Positions 43,372-54,471 are shown, counted from the first letter of the stretch. The stretch: 64,000 bases of DNA from Rhodanobacter sp. DHB23 (GCF_014842975.1 NZ_JACYXK010000029.1:62001-126000), one strand, 5' to 3'. Notes: a model not told the origin generated them from the sequence alone. Made by a program: numbers and translations.

Positions 43372-46065
43372 TCACACCGTGGTCGGGTTGGGCTTCTCGG
43401 GGTCGAGCTTGTATTCCTTGATCGCGCGCGCCACGTCCTTGGCGTTGACCTTGCCGTCCTTCGCCAGCGCGGCCAGCGCGGCGTGGGCGATCCAGTAACG
43501 GTCGACCTCGAAGAAGCCGCGCAGGTGCTCGCGCGTGTCCGAGCGGCCGAAGCCGTCGGTGCCGAGCACGGTGTAGCGCATGCCGTCGGGCAGGAAGGCG
43601 CGGACCTGGTCGGCGTATTCGCGCACGTAGTCGGTGGCGGCGATGGCCGGACCCTGGCGGCCCTGCAAAAGGCCGGTGACATGCGGCACGCGCTGCTCCG
43701 CTTCCGGATGCAGGCGGTTCCAGCGCTCGGCGTCGAAGCCGTCGCGGCGCAGTTCGACGAAGCTGGGGCAGGACCAGATGTCGGCGGTCACGCCGAAGTC
43801 CTTCTCCAGCAGCTCGGCGGCGGCGATCACCTCGCGCAGGATGGTGCCCGAACCCAGCAGCTGCACGCGCGTCTCGCCCTTCTTCGGCTTGCCGGCGTCC
43901 TTGAACAGGTACATGCCCTTGATGATGTCCTCCTCGACGCCTTGCGGCAGGTCGGGGTGGCTGTAGTTCTCGTTCATCACGGTGATGTAGTAGTAGACGT
44001 CTTCCTGCTCCTGCACCATGCGGCGGGTGCCGTCCTGCAGGATCACGGCCACTTCATACGAGAACGTCGGGTCGTACGACTTCACGTTCGGGATCGCGCC
44101 GGCCATCAGGTGCGAGGAACCGTCCTCGTGCTGCAGGCCCTCGCCGTTGAGCGTGGTGCGACCCGCGGTGCCGCCGATCAGGAAGCCGCGTGCGCGCATG
44201 TCGCCGGCCGCCCAGGCCAGGTCGCCGATGCGCTGGAAGCCGAACATCGAGTAGTAGATGAAGAACGGCAGCATCGCCTGGTTGCTGATGCTGTAGCTGG
44301 TGGCCGCCGCCATCCACGCAGCCATGCCGCCGGCCTCGGAGATGCCTTCCTGCAGCACCTGGCCCTTCTGGTCTTCGCGGTAGTACAGCAGCTGGTCGGC
44401 GTCCTGCGGACGGTACTTCTGGCCGAACGGCGCGTAGATGCCGATCTGGCGGAACATGCCTTCCATGCCGAAGGTACGCGCCTCGTCGGCCACGATCGGC
44501 ACGATGCGCTCGCCGATCTGCTTGTCGCGCAGCAGCAGGTTCATGCCGCGCACCAGCGCCATGGTGGTGGAGATCTCGCGGTCACCGGTGCCCTTGGTGA
44601 TCTGCTCGAACGCAGACAGCTCCGGCGCCTTGAGCTTGGCGTCGGCGTGGCGCCGGCGCTGCGGCAGGAAACCGCCCAGCGCGCGGCGGCGCTCGATCAT
44701 GTATTCCACTTCCGGCGAGTTCTTGCCGGGATGGAAGTACGGCACTTCAGCCAGCTTGTCGTCTGTCACCGGGATGTTGAAGCGGTCGCGGAAGTGGCGC
44801 ACGGCGTCGTTGTCCAGCTTCTTCTGCTGGTGCGTGGGGTTCTGCGACTCGCCGGCCGCGCCCATGCCGTAGCCCTTCACCGTCTTGGCCAGGATCACCG
44901 TGGGCATGCCCTTGGTGTTCACCGCCTGGTGGTAGGCCGCATAGACCTTGTGCGGGTCGTGGCCGCCGCGGTTGAGGCGCCAGATGTCGTCGTCCGACAG
45001 GTTGGCGACCATCTCGCGGGTCTCGGGGTACTTGTTGAAGAAATGCTCGCGCGTGTACGCGCCGCCGAAGGCCTTGCACGCCTGGTACTCGCCGTCGATG
45101 GTTTCCATCATCAGCTTGCGCAGCACGCCGTTCTTGTCGCGCGCGAGGAGCGGATCCCAGTAGCTGCCCCAGATCACCTTGATGGCATTCCAGCCGGCGC
45201 CGCGGAACACGCCTTCCAGCTCCTGGATGATCTTGCCGTTACCGCGTACCGGGCCGTCCAGGCGCTGCAGGTTGCAGTTGATCACGAAGACCAGGTTGTC
45301 CAGGCCTTCGCGGCCGGCCAGCGAGATCGCGCCCAGCGATTCGGGCTCGTCCGTCTCGCCGTCGCCCATGAAGCACCAGATCTTGCGGTCGCTCTTGGGA
45401 ATCAGGCCGCGGTGCTCCAGGTACTTCCAGAACTGCGCCTGGTAGATCGCCTGGATCGGGCCCAGGCCCATCGACACCGTGGGCACCTGCCAGTAGTCCG
45501 GCATCAGCCACGGGTGCGGGTAGGAGGACAGGCCGCGGCCGTGGCCGGCCACTTCCATGCGGAACAGGTCGAGCTGGTCCTCGCCGATGCGGCCTTCCAG
45601 GAAGGAACGCGCGTAGATGCCGGGGCTGGAGTGGCCCTGGTGGAACACCAGGTCGCCGGGATGCTCGGCGCTGGGCGCGCGCCAGAAGTGGTTGAAGCCC
45701 ACGTCGTACAGCGTGGCCGATGAAGCGAAACTCGCGATATGCCCGCCCAGCTCGCCCGGCTTGCGGTTGGCGCGCACCACCATCGCCATCGCGTTCCAGC
45801 GGATCAGGGTGCGGATGCGCCATTCCATCGCCGCGTCGCCCGGCATCTTCGCCTCGTTGGCCGGCGCGATGGTGTTGACGTAGGCGGTGGTGGGGTCGAA
45901 CGGCAGGTAGCCGCCGGCGCGCCGCGTCGAATCGACCATCTGCTCAAGCAGGAAGTGCGCGCGCTCGGTGCCGTCGTGGTTGATGACCGCGTTGAGCGAG
46001 TCGATCCACTCGCGGGTTTCGGTGGGATCGAGATCCTGGCTGAGGATGTCGTCGAGCTGATCCAT
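43372..46065 (-). CDS. aceE: pyruvate dehydrogenase E1 component, homodimeric type
   Basis: An 897-residue enzyme, the same size class as E. coli AceE (887). It begins MDQLDDILSQDLDPTETREW, a typical E1 start; the ATG at 46065 is preceded by GGAG. The thiamine-diphosphate motif is FMGDGETDEPESLGAISLAG with VINCNLQRLDGPVRGNGKII. It decarboxylates pyruvate and passes the acetyl group to AceF lipoyl lysine. aceF and lpdA lie 19 kb away on the same strand, so E1 and E2/E3 are expressed from separate units. The terminator at 43328 closes the transcript. Confidence 0.97.
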   Translation of the reverse strand: MDQLDDILSQDLDPTETREWIDSLNAVINHDGTERAHFLLEQMVDSTRRAGGYLPFDPTTAYVNTIAPANEAKMPGDAAMEWRIRTLIRWNAMAMVVRANRKPGELGGHIASFASSATLYDVGFNHFWRAPSAEHPGDLVFHQGHSSPGIYARSFLEGRIGEDQLDLFRMEVAGHGRGLSSYPHPWLMPDYWQVPTVSMGLGPIQAIYQAQFWKYLEHRGLIPKSDRKIWCFMGDGETDEPESLGAISLAGREGLDNLVFVINCNLQRLDGPVRGNGKIIQELEGVFRGAGWNAIKVIWGSYWDPLLARDKNGVLRKLMMETIDGEYQACKAFGGAYTREHFFNKYPETREMVANLSDDDIWRLNRGGHDPHKVYAAYHQAVNTKGMPTVILAKTVKGYGMGAAGESQNPTHQQKKLDNDAVRHFRDRFNIPVTDDKLAEVPYFHPGKNSPEVEYMIERRRALGGFLPQRRRHADAKLKAPELSAFEQITKGTGDREISTTMALVRGMNLLLRDKQIGERIVPIVADEARTFGMEGMFRQIGIYAPFGQKYRPQDADQLLYYREDQKGQVLQEGISEAGGMAAWMAAATSYSISNQAMLPFFIYYSMFGFQRIGDLAWAAGDMRARGFLIGGTAGRTTLNGEGLQHEDGSSHLMAGAIPNVKSYDPTFSYEVAVILQDGTRRMVQEQEDVYYYITVMNENYSHPDLPQGVEEDIIKGMYLFKDAGKPKKGETRVQLLGSGTILREVIAAAELLEKDFGVTADIWSCPSFVELRRDGFDAERWNRLHPEAEQRVPHVTGLLQGRQGPAIAATDYVREYADQVRAFLPDGMRYTVLGTDGFGRSDTREHLRGFFEVDRYWIAHAALAALAKDGKVNAKDVARAIKEYKLDPEKPNPTTV

Positions 46066-46388
46066 GGGAGATTCTCCGCGGCGCCAAGCGGCGCAATGCC
46101 TAAGGGGAAGCGGCCGCCGAGGGGATGCGACGGGCCGACGCCCGAGTTTAGCTTTCGCGGCTGGGCGCTGCCAGTTGGACGTCTGTCTAGGGAGGCCATG
46201 CGGCGGCGCATGGCCGGAGGCTTTCTCCCGCTCCCCCAAAGGGCCTGGTCAGCGTCGAGTCTCGGCTGTGTGCTGACTTGCCCCTCCCCTGCACGCAGGG
46301 GAGGGAGACAGGACATTGCACGACCGAGGCTCGATGCCAGTCAGGCGGAGGCGAGAGGAAGCAGAAGCCCCCTCCTTCGACGCCAACC
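46066..46388. other. aceE leader and intergenic region
   Basis: This 323-bp stretch between aceE and maeB (both minus) has no gene. It contains the aceE leader, including GGAGAATCTCC before the start, and a palindromic element at 46281-46305. I see no clear -35/-10 pair or riboswitch-like structure; a PdhR-type operator was looked for and not recognised. Confidence 0.4.
46281..46305. repeat. GGGAGGGG-type hairpin between maeB and aceE
   Basis: CCCCTCCCCTGC and GCAGGGGAGGG pair around a short loop, giving a strong stem in the maeB-to-aceE spacer. It is a variant of the GGGAGAGGGG family. Confidence 0.7.
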
Positions 46389-48665
<2,277 letters not shown>

Positions 48666-48734
48666 GGGTGGGGCTTTTCGTGGGGTTTGGGGGGCCGTGG
48701 ACCGGCGCGCGCCATGGTAGCACCGGGTCGCCGG

Positions 48735-49997
48735 CTAGACGCCCAGCGACAGCTCGTCGGCATGCACCTTGCCCATGCGTATGCCGTTGACGAACACCGA
48801 GAACGCCAGCTTGCCGGCCAGGCCATGCACATGCTGCATCCACGGCGGCAGCCAGCGCGGCGGCACGATGGCGCCGGATTCGAAATGCGGCTGCAGCGCC
48901 ACCACGTCGGACAGGGTGAGCTTGCCGGCGAACAGGTGGCGCAACAGCTCCAGCCGCCGCTCCTTCAGCGCCCAGCGGAAGAAGGTGTGCACGGTGAGCA
49001 GGCCGCTGAGGTACACGTTGTCCTTGGCGAAAGCCGCGCCGCCGCCGGTGGGTACGCCGCGGAACACGCGCTGGGCGGAGTGGAAGCTGTCCGCCACGCC
49101 CTGCCCGCGCGCATGGAAGAAGCGGTACACCTCCACGAAATCGGCGCCGTCCAGCGCCATCTCGATGGCGAGGATGCGCAGGCTGATGCGCTGCAGCCGC
49201 GCGATGTCGATGGCGCCGGACATCAGCTCGGCGAACACCGCCAGGCCTTCCTGCGTGGCGGTGACACGCGGCGAGGTGCGCGCCAGCGAGGCCAGCAGCG
49301 GCTGCTCGCGCCCGTTGAGCGCGGTGAGCGTGTGCACCAGCGCCTCGTGCGCCAGCAACTGGTGGCGGTCGTATTCGTTGAAGCTGGCGCCGCCGCGCAG
49401 GCGGATGCGCGTGGCGCCGGCGGCGGCCTTGGCGGTGAGCTCGGGATCGACCTCCACCTTCACCCGGCCCGCCCCGAAGAAATCGTCCAGCGTGTGCGCC
49501 ATCTCGTCGCGCAGGACCTCGGCGTCGATGCCTGCGCAGGCATCGTCGGCGGCCAGGCCGGCGCCCAGTTCGTCCGACAGCTCCACGAAATACCTCGCCG
49601 CATCGAGGTTGCTGCGCCCGCTGCCGGGGATCATGTCGCCGGGGCGGCCATACAGCAGGATCGACGGCTCGGTGACCTGCGCCGAGCCCGCCACCTCCAG
49701 CATCTCCGCCGCGATGCGCCACGACTCGGCGGTGCGCGCGAGATATTCGCCCAGCGCACCGCCCTGCTCCAGCGCCTCGCGTTCGATGGCCTCCAGTTCG
49801 GTGCGCGCGGCACCGAGGTCGGGCCGCTGGTACTGCACCTCGGGCAAGGCGAAGCGGCCTGCCGTGAAATCCGCGATCAGGCGGTTCTCCAGCGAGGCGG
49901 GCCATGCCACCGTGGGCAGGATCTGGATGCCCTTCACCGCGGCCAGCAGGCGCTGGTCGAGGGCGGCTATGCATTGCAGGTCGGGCGCGTCGCTCAT
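48735..49997 (-). CDS. DUF1704 protein, MATCAP-like metallopeptidase family
   Basis: A 420-residue protein. The conserved core has RHQLLAHEALVHTLTALNGR (HExxxH zinc-type motif) and RVTATQEGLAVFAELMSGAI with the QEGLA motif for which bacterial members are often named (flavohemoglobin expression-modulating QEGLA protein). DUF1704 also includes eukaryotic tubulin carboxypeptidase MATCAP (HExxxH); the bacterial substrate is unknown. The ATG at 49997 excludes the upstream palindromic element, which the open frame reads as basic Pro/Gly-rich sequence. It lies just before rsgA in the same direction but separated by that element. Confidence 0.8.
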   Translation of the reverse strand: MSDAPDLQCIAALDQRLLAAVKGIQILPTVAWPASLENRLIADFTAGRFALPEVQYQRPDLGAARTELEAIEREALEQGGALGEYLARTAESWRIAAEMLEVAGSAQVTEPSILLYGRPGDMIPGSGRSNLDAARYFVELSDELGAGLAADDACAGIDAEVLRDEMAHTLDDFFGAGRVKVEVDPELTAKAAAGATRIRLRGGASFNEYDRHQLLAHEALVHTLTALNGREQPLLASLARTSPRVTATQEGLAVFAELMSGAIDIARLQRISLRILAIEMALDGADFVEVYRFFHARGQGVADSFHSAQRVFRGVPTGGGAAFAKDNVYLSGLLTVHTFFRWALKERRLELLRHLFAGKLTLSDVVALQPHFESGAIVPPRWLPPWMQHVHGLAGKLAFSVFVNGIRMGKVHADELSLGV

Positions 49998-49999
49998 CT

Positions 50000-50104
50000 C
50001 CCCTCTCCCGCGTGCGGGAGAGGGGCCGGGGGAGAGGGCATGGCCTTGCCATGCACCGCAAAAGCGCCCTCTCCCCAACCCCTCTCCCGCAAGCGGGAGA
50101 GGGG
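50000..50104. repeat. complete GGGAGAGGGG-type palindromic element
   Basis: CCCCTCTCCCGCGTGCGGGA (50000 on) leads to GAGGGGCCGGGGGAGAGGGC; an inverted half, GCCCTCTCCCCAACCCCTCT then CCCGCAAGCGGGAGAGGGG, closes it. It is 105 bp long and lies between the DUF1704 start (49997) and the rsgA stop (50134). Confidence 0.85.
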
Positions 50105-50133
50105 CGGCAGACCAGTAGTTCGTGCATGGACTT

Positions 50134-51189
50134 TCATTCCCGCTCCCGTTTCCCACGCTGCGCATGCGGCCGCTCGATCGGCCGGCCGCCGCGCTGGCGG
50201 CGCAGCTTGGCCTCCAGCGTGCTGGCCTGCTCTTCGCGCTCGTCGCGCAGCTTGAGGTAGTTGCGCCAGCGCTCCGGCGACAGCTCGCCGCTGTCCAGTG
50301 CCGCCTGCACCGCGCAACCAGGTTCGCTGCCATGGCCACAGTCGGCGAAGCGGCAGGTTTCGGCCAGCTCCTCGATGTCGGCGAACAGGTCGAGGTTTTC
50401 CTCGCCGGTGAGCTTGAGTTCGCGCATGCCGGGCGTGTCGATCAGGCAGCCGCCGGTGGGCAGCTGCAGCAGCGCACGGTGCGTGGTGGTGTGGCGGCCG
50501 CGGCTGTCGTGGTGGCGCACCGCACCGGTGGCCATCTTGTCGATGCCGAGCAGGGTGTTGGTGAGCGTGGACTTGCCCGCGCCGGAGGAACCCACCAGCA
50601 CCGCGCTGTCGCCCGGCTGCAGGTAGGGCGCGAGTTGCGCCGCGCTGGCCGCGTCCTTGCCGTTGATCGCGTGGATCGCCGTGCCGGGCGCCAGCCGCGC
50701 GCGCAGTTCGGCGATGCGCTCGGCGGCGTCCTCGTGCAGGTCGGTCTTGCTCAGCAGCACCACCGGCCGTGCGCCGGAATCCTCGATCAGCGAGAGATAG
50801 CGCTCGATGCGCGCGGGGCTGTAGTCGCCGTCCAGCCCGGTGAGCACCAGCACGCAGTCGATGTTGGTGGCGATGACCTGGCGCGCGTAGCGCTCGCCCG
50901 CGGCGGCCCGCGACAGCACCGTGCGCCGCGGCAGCACGGCGACGATGTGTGGTGGCTGGCCCGGCTCGATCTCCACGAAATCGCCTACCGCCGGCCGTTC
51001 ACCGGGATCGAGGCTGCGCTTCAGGAAATGCCCGGCCGGCTGCGCGCCGAAGCTCTGCTCGCCGTCGTGCAGTTCGTAGCCGGCGCGATGCTGCGCCACC
51101 ACGCGCGCCAGCCGGCGGCCCGCCGCGGGCAGGGCTTCGCCGCGCCAGCCGATGCGCCGCAGCCGCTCTATCGTTTCGGCATCGCTCAT
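50134..51189 (-). CDS. rsgA: ribosome small-subunit GTPase RsgA
   Basis: A 351-residue circularly permuted GTPase. After an OB-fold N-terminus the motifs come in the RsgA order: G4 SKTD (147-150), G1 GSSGAGKST (200-208), then HTTTHRALLQLPTGGCLIDT with G3 DTPGM. The C-terminal zinc motif is CRFADCGHGSEPGCAV. It helps late maturation of the 30S subunit. The ATG at 51189 fits the family. A basic tail (RRQRGGRPIERPHAQRGKRE) follows the zinc domain, longer than in E. coli. Confidence 0.93.
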   Translation of the reverse strand: MSDAETIERLRRIGWRGEALPAAGRRLARVVAQHRAGYELHDGEQSFGAQPAGHFLKRSLDPGERPAVGDFVEIEPGQPPHIVAVLPRRTVLSRAAAGERYARQVIATNIDCVLVLTGLDGDYSPARIERYLSLIEDSGARPVVLLSKTDLHEDAAERIAELRARLAPGTAIHAINGKDAASAAQLAPYLQPGDSAVLVGSSGAGKSTLTNTLLGIDKMATGAVRHHDSRGRHTTTHRALLQLPTGGCLIDTPGMRELKLTGEENLDLFADIEELAETCRFADCGHGSEPGCAVQAALDSGELSPERWRNYLKLRDEREEQASTLEAKLRRQRGGRPIERPHAQRGKRERE

Positions 51190-51298
51190 GAGTCTGGGGA
51201 CTTCGACATGTGGCCCGATTATGCCTTGCCCCGGAAATGCCCGCGCAACGGCTCGCGCTGCACCGCACCACGCTGCTAGGATCGACGATGACCCGGCC

Positions 51299-52573
51299 AT
51301 GCGCCGGCCCAGGATACCGAGGACTCCGGCGTTGGCTTCGATCAAACCCAGCACGCATCTGGCGGACGTGCGTTACGAGATCCGCGGCGCACTCACCCGG
51401 CGCGCACGCGAACTGGAGGCCGCCGGCCGCGACATCATCAAGCTCAACATCGGCAACCCCGGCCGCTACGGTTTCGAAACGCCCGCGCACCTGCGCGAAG
51501 CCATCGCCGCCCACCTGCGCGACAGCGAGGCCTACGGCCACGAACAAGGCCTGGATGCCGCCCGCGAGGCCATCGCCGCCCAGCAGCGCGCACGGGGTGC
51601 GCGCCACGTGGACGTGGAGCGCATCTTCATCGGCAACGGCGTCAGCGAGCTGATCGACCTCAGCCTGCGCGCCCTGCTGCAACCCGGCGACGAAGTGCTG
51701 CTGCCCAGCCCCGACTACCCGCTGTGGAGCGCCGCCACCATCCTCAACGGCGGCAAGCCTCGCTACTACCGCTGCCTCGCGGAGAACGGCCACCTGCCCG
51801 ACCCCGACGAGATCGAGGCGCTGGTGACGCCGCGCACCCGCGCGCTGGTGCTGATCAACCCGAACAACCCCACCGGCGCGGTCTACCCGCGCGCGCTGCT
51901 GGAACGCATCGTGGCGGTGGCCGCGCGGCACAACCTGCTGCTGCTGGCCGACGAGATCTACGACGAGATCCTCTACGACGGCACGCCGTTCCAGCCGCTG
52001 GCGGAAGTCGCCGGCGAACTGCCCTGCGTGAGCTTCGGCGGCCTGAGCAAGGTGCATCGCGCCTGCGGCTACCGCGTGGGCTGGCTCTCGCTTTCCGGCG
52101 AGCACGCGCGCAGCGCCGACTACCGCGACGCGCTGCAGCTGCTGGCCGCGCTGCGCCTGTGCGCCAACGTCACCGCGCAGTGGGCGGTGCTCCCCGCGCT
52201 GCAGGATGCGCCCACCATCACCGCGCTCACCGCGCCGGGCGGCCGCCTGCACGAGGCGCGCAAGGCCGTGCTCGATGGCGTGGCCGCCAGCGCCTACCTC
52301 GACGTGGTCTCGCCCGCCGGCGCGCTGTATGCCTTCCCGCAGATCCGCATCGACGCCATCCCCGCCTTCGACGACAACGCCTTCGCGCTGCGCCTGCTGG
52401 AAGAGGAATCGGTGCTGGTGGTGCCCGGCTCCAGCTTCAACGTGCCGTCCAGCCGCCACCTGCGCCTTACCCTGCTGCCGCAGCCGGCCCAGTTGCGCGA
52501 GGTGTTCGCACGCATCGAGCAGGTGCTGGCGCGCATGGCGGCGGAGCAGCCGCGCCGCGTCGCCGCCGCGTGA
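51299..52573 (+). CDS. PLP-dependent aminotransferase, AlaA-like
   Basis: A protein of about 424 residues, fold type I, class I/II. Key parts are IKLNIGNPGRYGFETP, YGHEQGLDAAREAIA, VLINPNNPTGAVYPRALLER, LLLADEIYDEILYDG and the PLP lysine in SFGGLSKVHRACGYRVGWLS. This pattern matches AlaA/glutamate-pyruvate aminotransferases. The start is uncertain: ATG at 51299 adds a basic MRRPRIPRTPA segment, and a TTG at 51332 would start at LASIKPSTHLADVRY, closer to most relatives. It is divergent from rsgA. Confidence 0.9.
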   Translation: MRRPRIPRTPALASIKPSTHLADVRYEIRGALTRRARELEAAGRDIIKLNIGNPGRYGFETPAHLREAIAAHLRDSEAYGHEQGLDAAREAIAAQQRARGARHVDVERIFIGNGVSELIDLSLRALLQPGDEVLLPSPDYPLWSAATILNGGKPRYYRCLAENGHLPDPDEIEALVTPRTRALVLINPNNPTGAVYPRALLERIVAVAARHNLLLLADEIYDEILYDGTPFQPLAEVAGELPCVSFGGLSKVHRACGYRVGWLSLSGEHARSADYRDALQLLAALRLCANVTAQWAVLPALQDAPTITALTAPGGRLHEARKAVLDGVAASAYLDVVSPAGALYAFPQIRIDAIPAFDDNAFALRLLEEESVLVVPGSSFNVPSSRHLRLTLLPQPAQLREVFARIEQVLARMAAEQPRRVAAA

Positions 52574-52583
52574 TGCTTTCAAG

Positions 52584-52640
52584 CCCCTCTCCCGCCTGCG
52601 GGAGAGGGGTTGGGGAGAGGGCAGTTGCGCGCCCGAACCC
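52584..52640. repeat. GGGAGAGGGG-type palindromic element after the aminotransferase
   Basis: CCCCTCTCCCGCCTGCGGGA then GAGGGGTTGGGGAGAGGGC starts 11 bp after the stop; a partial right half (GAACCCTCATCCGGCCCTCC) follows. It is a degraded copy of the family. Confidence 0.75.
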
Positions 52641-52712
52641 TCATCCGGCCCTCCTCCGGGCCACCTTCATCCGGCACGTCCATGTGCCTCACCTTTCAGG
52701 CGGCTTCGCCGT

Positions 52713-52738
52713 GCAAATCGGCAATCCTGCCGATTTGC
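52713..52738. promoter_or_regulatory. perfect 11-bp inverted repeat upstream of the SGNH hydrolase gene
   Basis: GCAAATCGGCA (52713-52723) and TGCCGATTTGC (52728-52738) pair perfectly around ATCC, 35 bp before the start codon. It could be an operator or a small hairpin in the leader; it may also be part of a longer repeat that starts at the GGGAGAGGGG element. Confidence 0.45.
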
Positions 52739-52772
52739 CTCCCGCAGGGAGAAGGAAGCGCAGGAGACTCGC

Positions 52773-53375
52773 ATGCCGCTGAACTACCTCGCCCTCGGCG
52801 ACTCCTACACCATCGGCGAAGGCGTGCCGGCCGAGGACCGCTGGCCGATGCAACTGGCCGCCATGCTGCGTGGCGAAGGCAGGGTGCTCGCCGAACCGGC
52901 CATCCTCGCCACCACCGGCTGGACCACCGACGAGCTTTCCGCCGCGATGGATGGCGCGGCCTTCGCGCCGCCCTACGGCTTGGTCAGCCTGCTGATCGGC
53001 GTCAACAACCAGTACCGCGGCCGCAGCGTGGACGACTACCGCGGCGAGTTCCGCCAGTTGCTGCAGCGTGCGGTCACGCTGGCCGGTGGGCGGGCCGGAC
53101 GCACGCTGGTGCTGTCGATCCCCGACTGGGGCGTCACCCCGTTCGCGCGGGACAGCGGCCGCGACACCGCGCGCATCGCCGCCGAACTGGACGCCTACAA
53201 CGCCGCCGCACGCGAGGAAACCCTGCGACAGGACACGCGCTGGGTGGACATCACGGCCATCTCGCGCCATCACCCCACCCTGCTCGCCGACGACGGGCTG
53301 CACCCTTCCGCCGCGCAATACGCGCTGTGGGCCGAAGCCGCACTGCCCGTGGCGCGCGGCATGCTGGCGGCCTAG
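52773..53375 (+). CDS. SGNH/GDSL family hydrolase
   Basis: A 200-residue cytosolic enzyme without signal peptide. Block I is YLALGDSYTIGEGVPAEDRW with the nucleophile Ser11, block III is LIGVNNQYRGRSVDDYRGEF (Asn), and block V is LLADDGLHPSAAQYALWAEA (Asp/His pair). It should be an esterase or lipase-like hydrolase of unknown substrate. Purines (AGGAGA) precede the ATG at 52773. A full palindromic element follows directly after its stop. Confidence 0.88.
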   Translation: MPLNYLALGDSYTIGEGVPAEDRWPMQLAAMLRGEGRVLAEPAILATTGWTTDELSAAMDGAAFAPPYGLVSLLIGVNNQYRGRSVDDYRGEFRQLLQRAVTLAGGRAGRTLVLSIPDWGVTPFARDSGRDTARIAAELDAYNAAAREETLRQDTRWVDITAISRHHPTLLADDGLHPSAAQYALWAEAALPVARGMLAA

Positions 53376-53381
53376 CACGAC

Positions 53382-53488
53382 TCTCCTCTCCCATTTGCGG
53401 GAGAGGGGCCGTTGGGAGAGCCCACGGCTTGCAGCATGGCTGAAAAGCACCCTCTCCCCAACCCCTCTCCCGCAAGCGGGAGAGGGGC
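53382..53488. repeat. complete GGGAGAGGGG-type palindromic element
   Basis: CTCCTCTCCCATTTGCGGGA then GAGGGGCCGTTGGGAGAGCC is mirrored by CACCCTCTCCCCAACCCCTC then TCCCGCAAGCGGGAGAGGGG. It is 107 bp long and starts 7 bp after the SGNH hydrolase stop, ending 50 bp before the next start. Confidence 0.85.
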
Positions 53489-53537
53489 TTGAAGAGCTTT
53501 GGCAGTATCATTGACCCTCTTTGCCGGAGCCTCCCCC

Positions 53538-54443
53538 ATGTCCCTAGCCCCCGCCACCCGCGAACGCATCGAATCCCTGCTCAAGAGCCACCGCGTGGTG
53601 CTGTTCATGAAGGGCAACCGCCATGCGCCGGCCTGCGGCTTCTCCGCCGCCGCGACGAACACGCTCAACGAACTGCTGCCCGAATACCACACGGTGAACG
53701 TGCTGGACGACCCGGAAATCCGCGAAGGCATCAAGGCCTACGGCGACTGGCCGACGATCCCGCAGCTGTACGTGGAAGGCGAACTGGTCGGCGGCGCCGA
53801 CATCATCCGCCAGATGTACGGCAGCGGTGAGTTGCACGCGCTGTTCGGCCTCGCCGCGCCGGATCGCACGCCGCCGCAGATCACCATCACCGACGCCGCC
53901 GCCAAGGCCATCCGCGAAGGCACCGCCAACGCGCAGGGCCTGGCGCTGCACCTGGAGATCGGCCCCGACCACAGCGCCGGCTTCCAGCTCGCCCCCGCCA
54001 GCGAGCACGACATCGTGGCCCACGCCAACGGCCTGGAAGTGCACTTCGACCCCGCCAGCGCGCAGCGCGCCAAGGGCATCGTGATCGACTGGGTGTCCAC
54101 CGTGCAGGGCGAAGGCCTCAGCCTGAAGTTCCCGGGCGCCCAGGAAGTGAAGTCGCTGACCGTGCAGGAACTGCAGCAGCGCCTCGCCGCCGGCGACATC
54201 ACCCTGGTCGACGTGCGCCCCGCCGCTGCGCGCGCCCAGCTCGCCCCGCTGCCGCAGGCGCGCATCCTCGACGACGAAGGCTACGAAGCGCTGGCCGGCC
54301 TGCCCAAGGACACCGCGCTCGCCTTCGTCTGCACGCGCGGCATCTCCAGCCAGGGCGTGGCCGAGCGCTTCGCCGCGCACGGCTTCAGCAACGTGCACAA
54401 CGTGGCAGGCGGGATGGAAGCGTGGGTCGCGGGCGTCGCCTGA
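53538..54443 (+). CDS. monothiol glutaredoxin / IscA-like / rhodanese fusion
   Basis: A 301-residue three-domain protein. Residues 1-105 form a Grx4-type monothiol glutaredoxin: LFMKGNRHAPACGFSAAATN with the active C33 in the CGFS motif, DDPEIREGIKAYGDWPTIPQ and the GG loop GELVGGADII. Residues 112-200 look like a HesB/IscA-type domain (QITITDAAAKAIREGTANAQ and AKGIVIDWVSTVQGEGLSLK) but contain no cysteine, so it cannot hold a cluster the IscA way. Residues 204-301 form a rhodanese domain with catalytic C265 in FVCTRGISSQGVAERFAAHG. It is predicted to act in Fe-S cluster or sulfur handling in the cytosol. Confidence 0.85.
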   Translation: MSLAPATRERIESLLKSHRVVLFMKGNRHAPACGFSAAATNTLNELLPEYHTVNVLDDPEIREGIKAYGDWPTIPQLYVEGELVGGADIIRQMYGSGELHALFGLAAPDRTPPQITITDAAAKAIREGTANAQGLALHLEIGPDHSAGFQLAPASEHDIVAHANGLEVHFDPASAQRAKGIVIDWVSTVQGEGLSLKFPGAQEVKSLTVQELQQRLAAGDITLVDVRPAAARAQLAPLPQARILDDEGYEALAGLPKDTALAFVCTRGISSQGVAERFAAHGFSNVHNVAGGMEAWVAGVA

Positions 54444-54471
54444 ACCCATCCTCCGGCGGAGCGGGTTGCCC

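Noticed and set aside
43483-45723. 746-codon plus-strand frame opposite aceE
   Set aside because: Shadow of the aceE codon pattern; no domain and no start signals.
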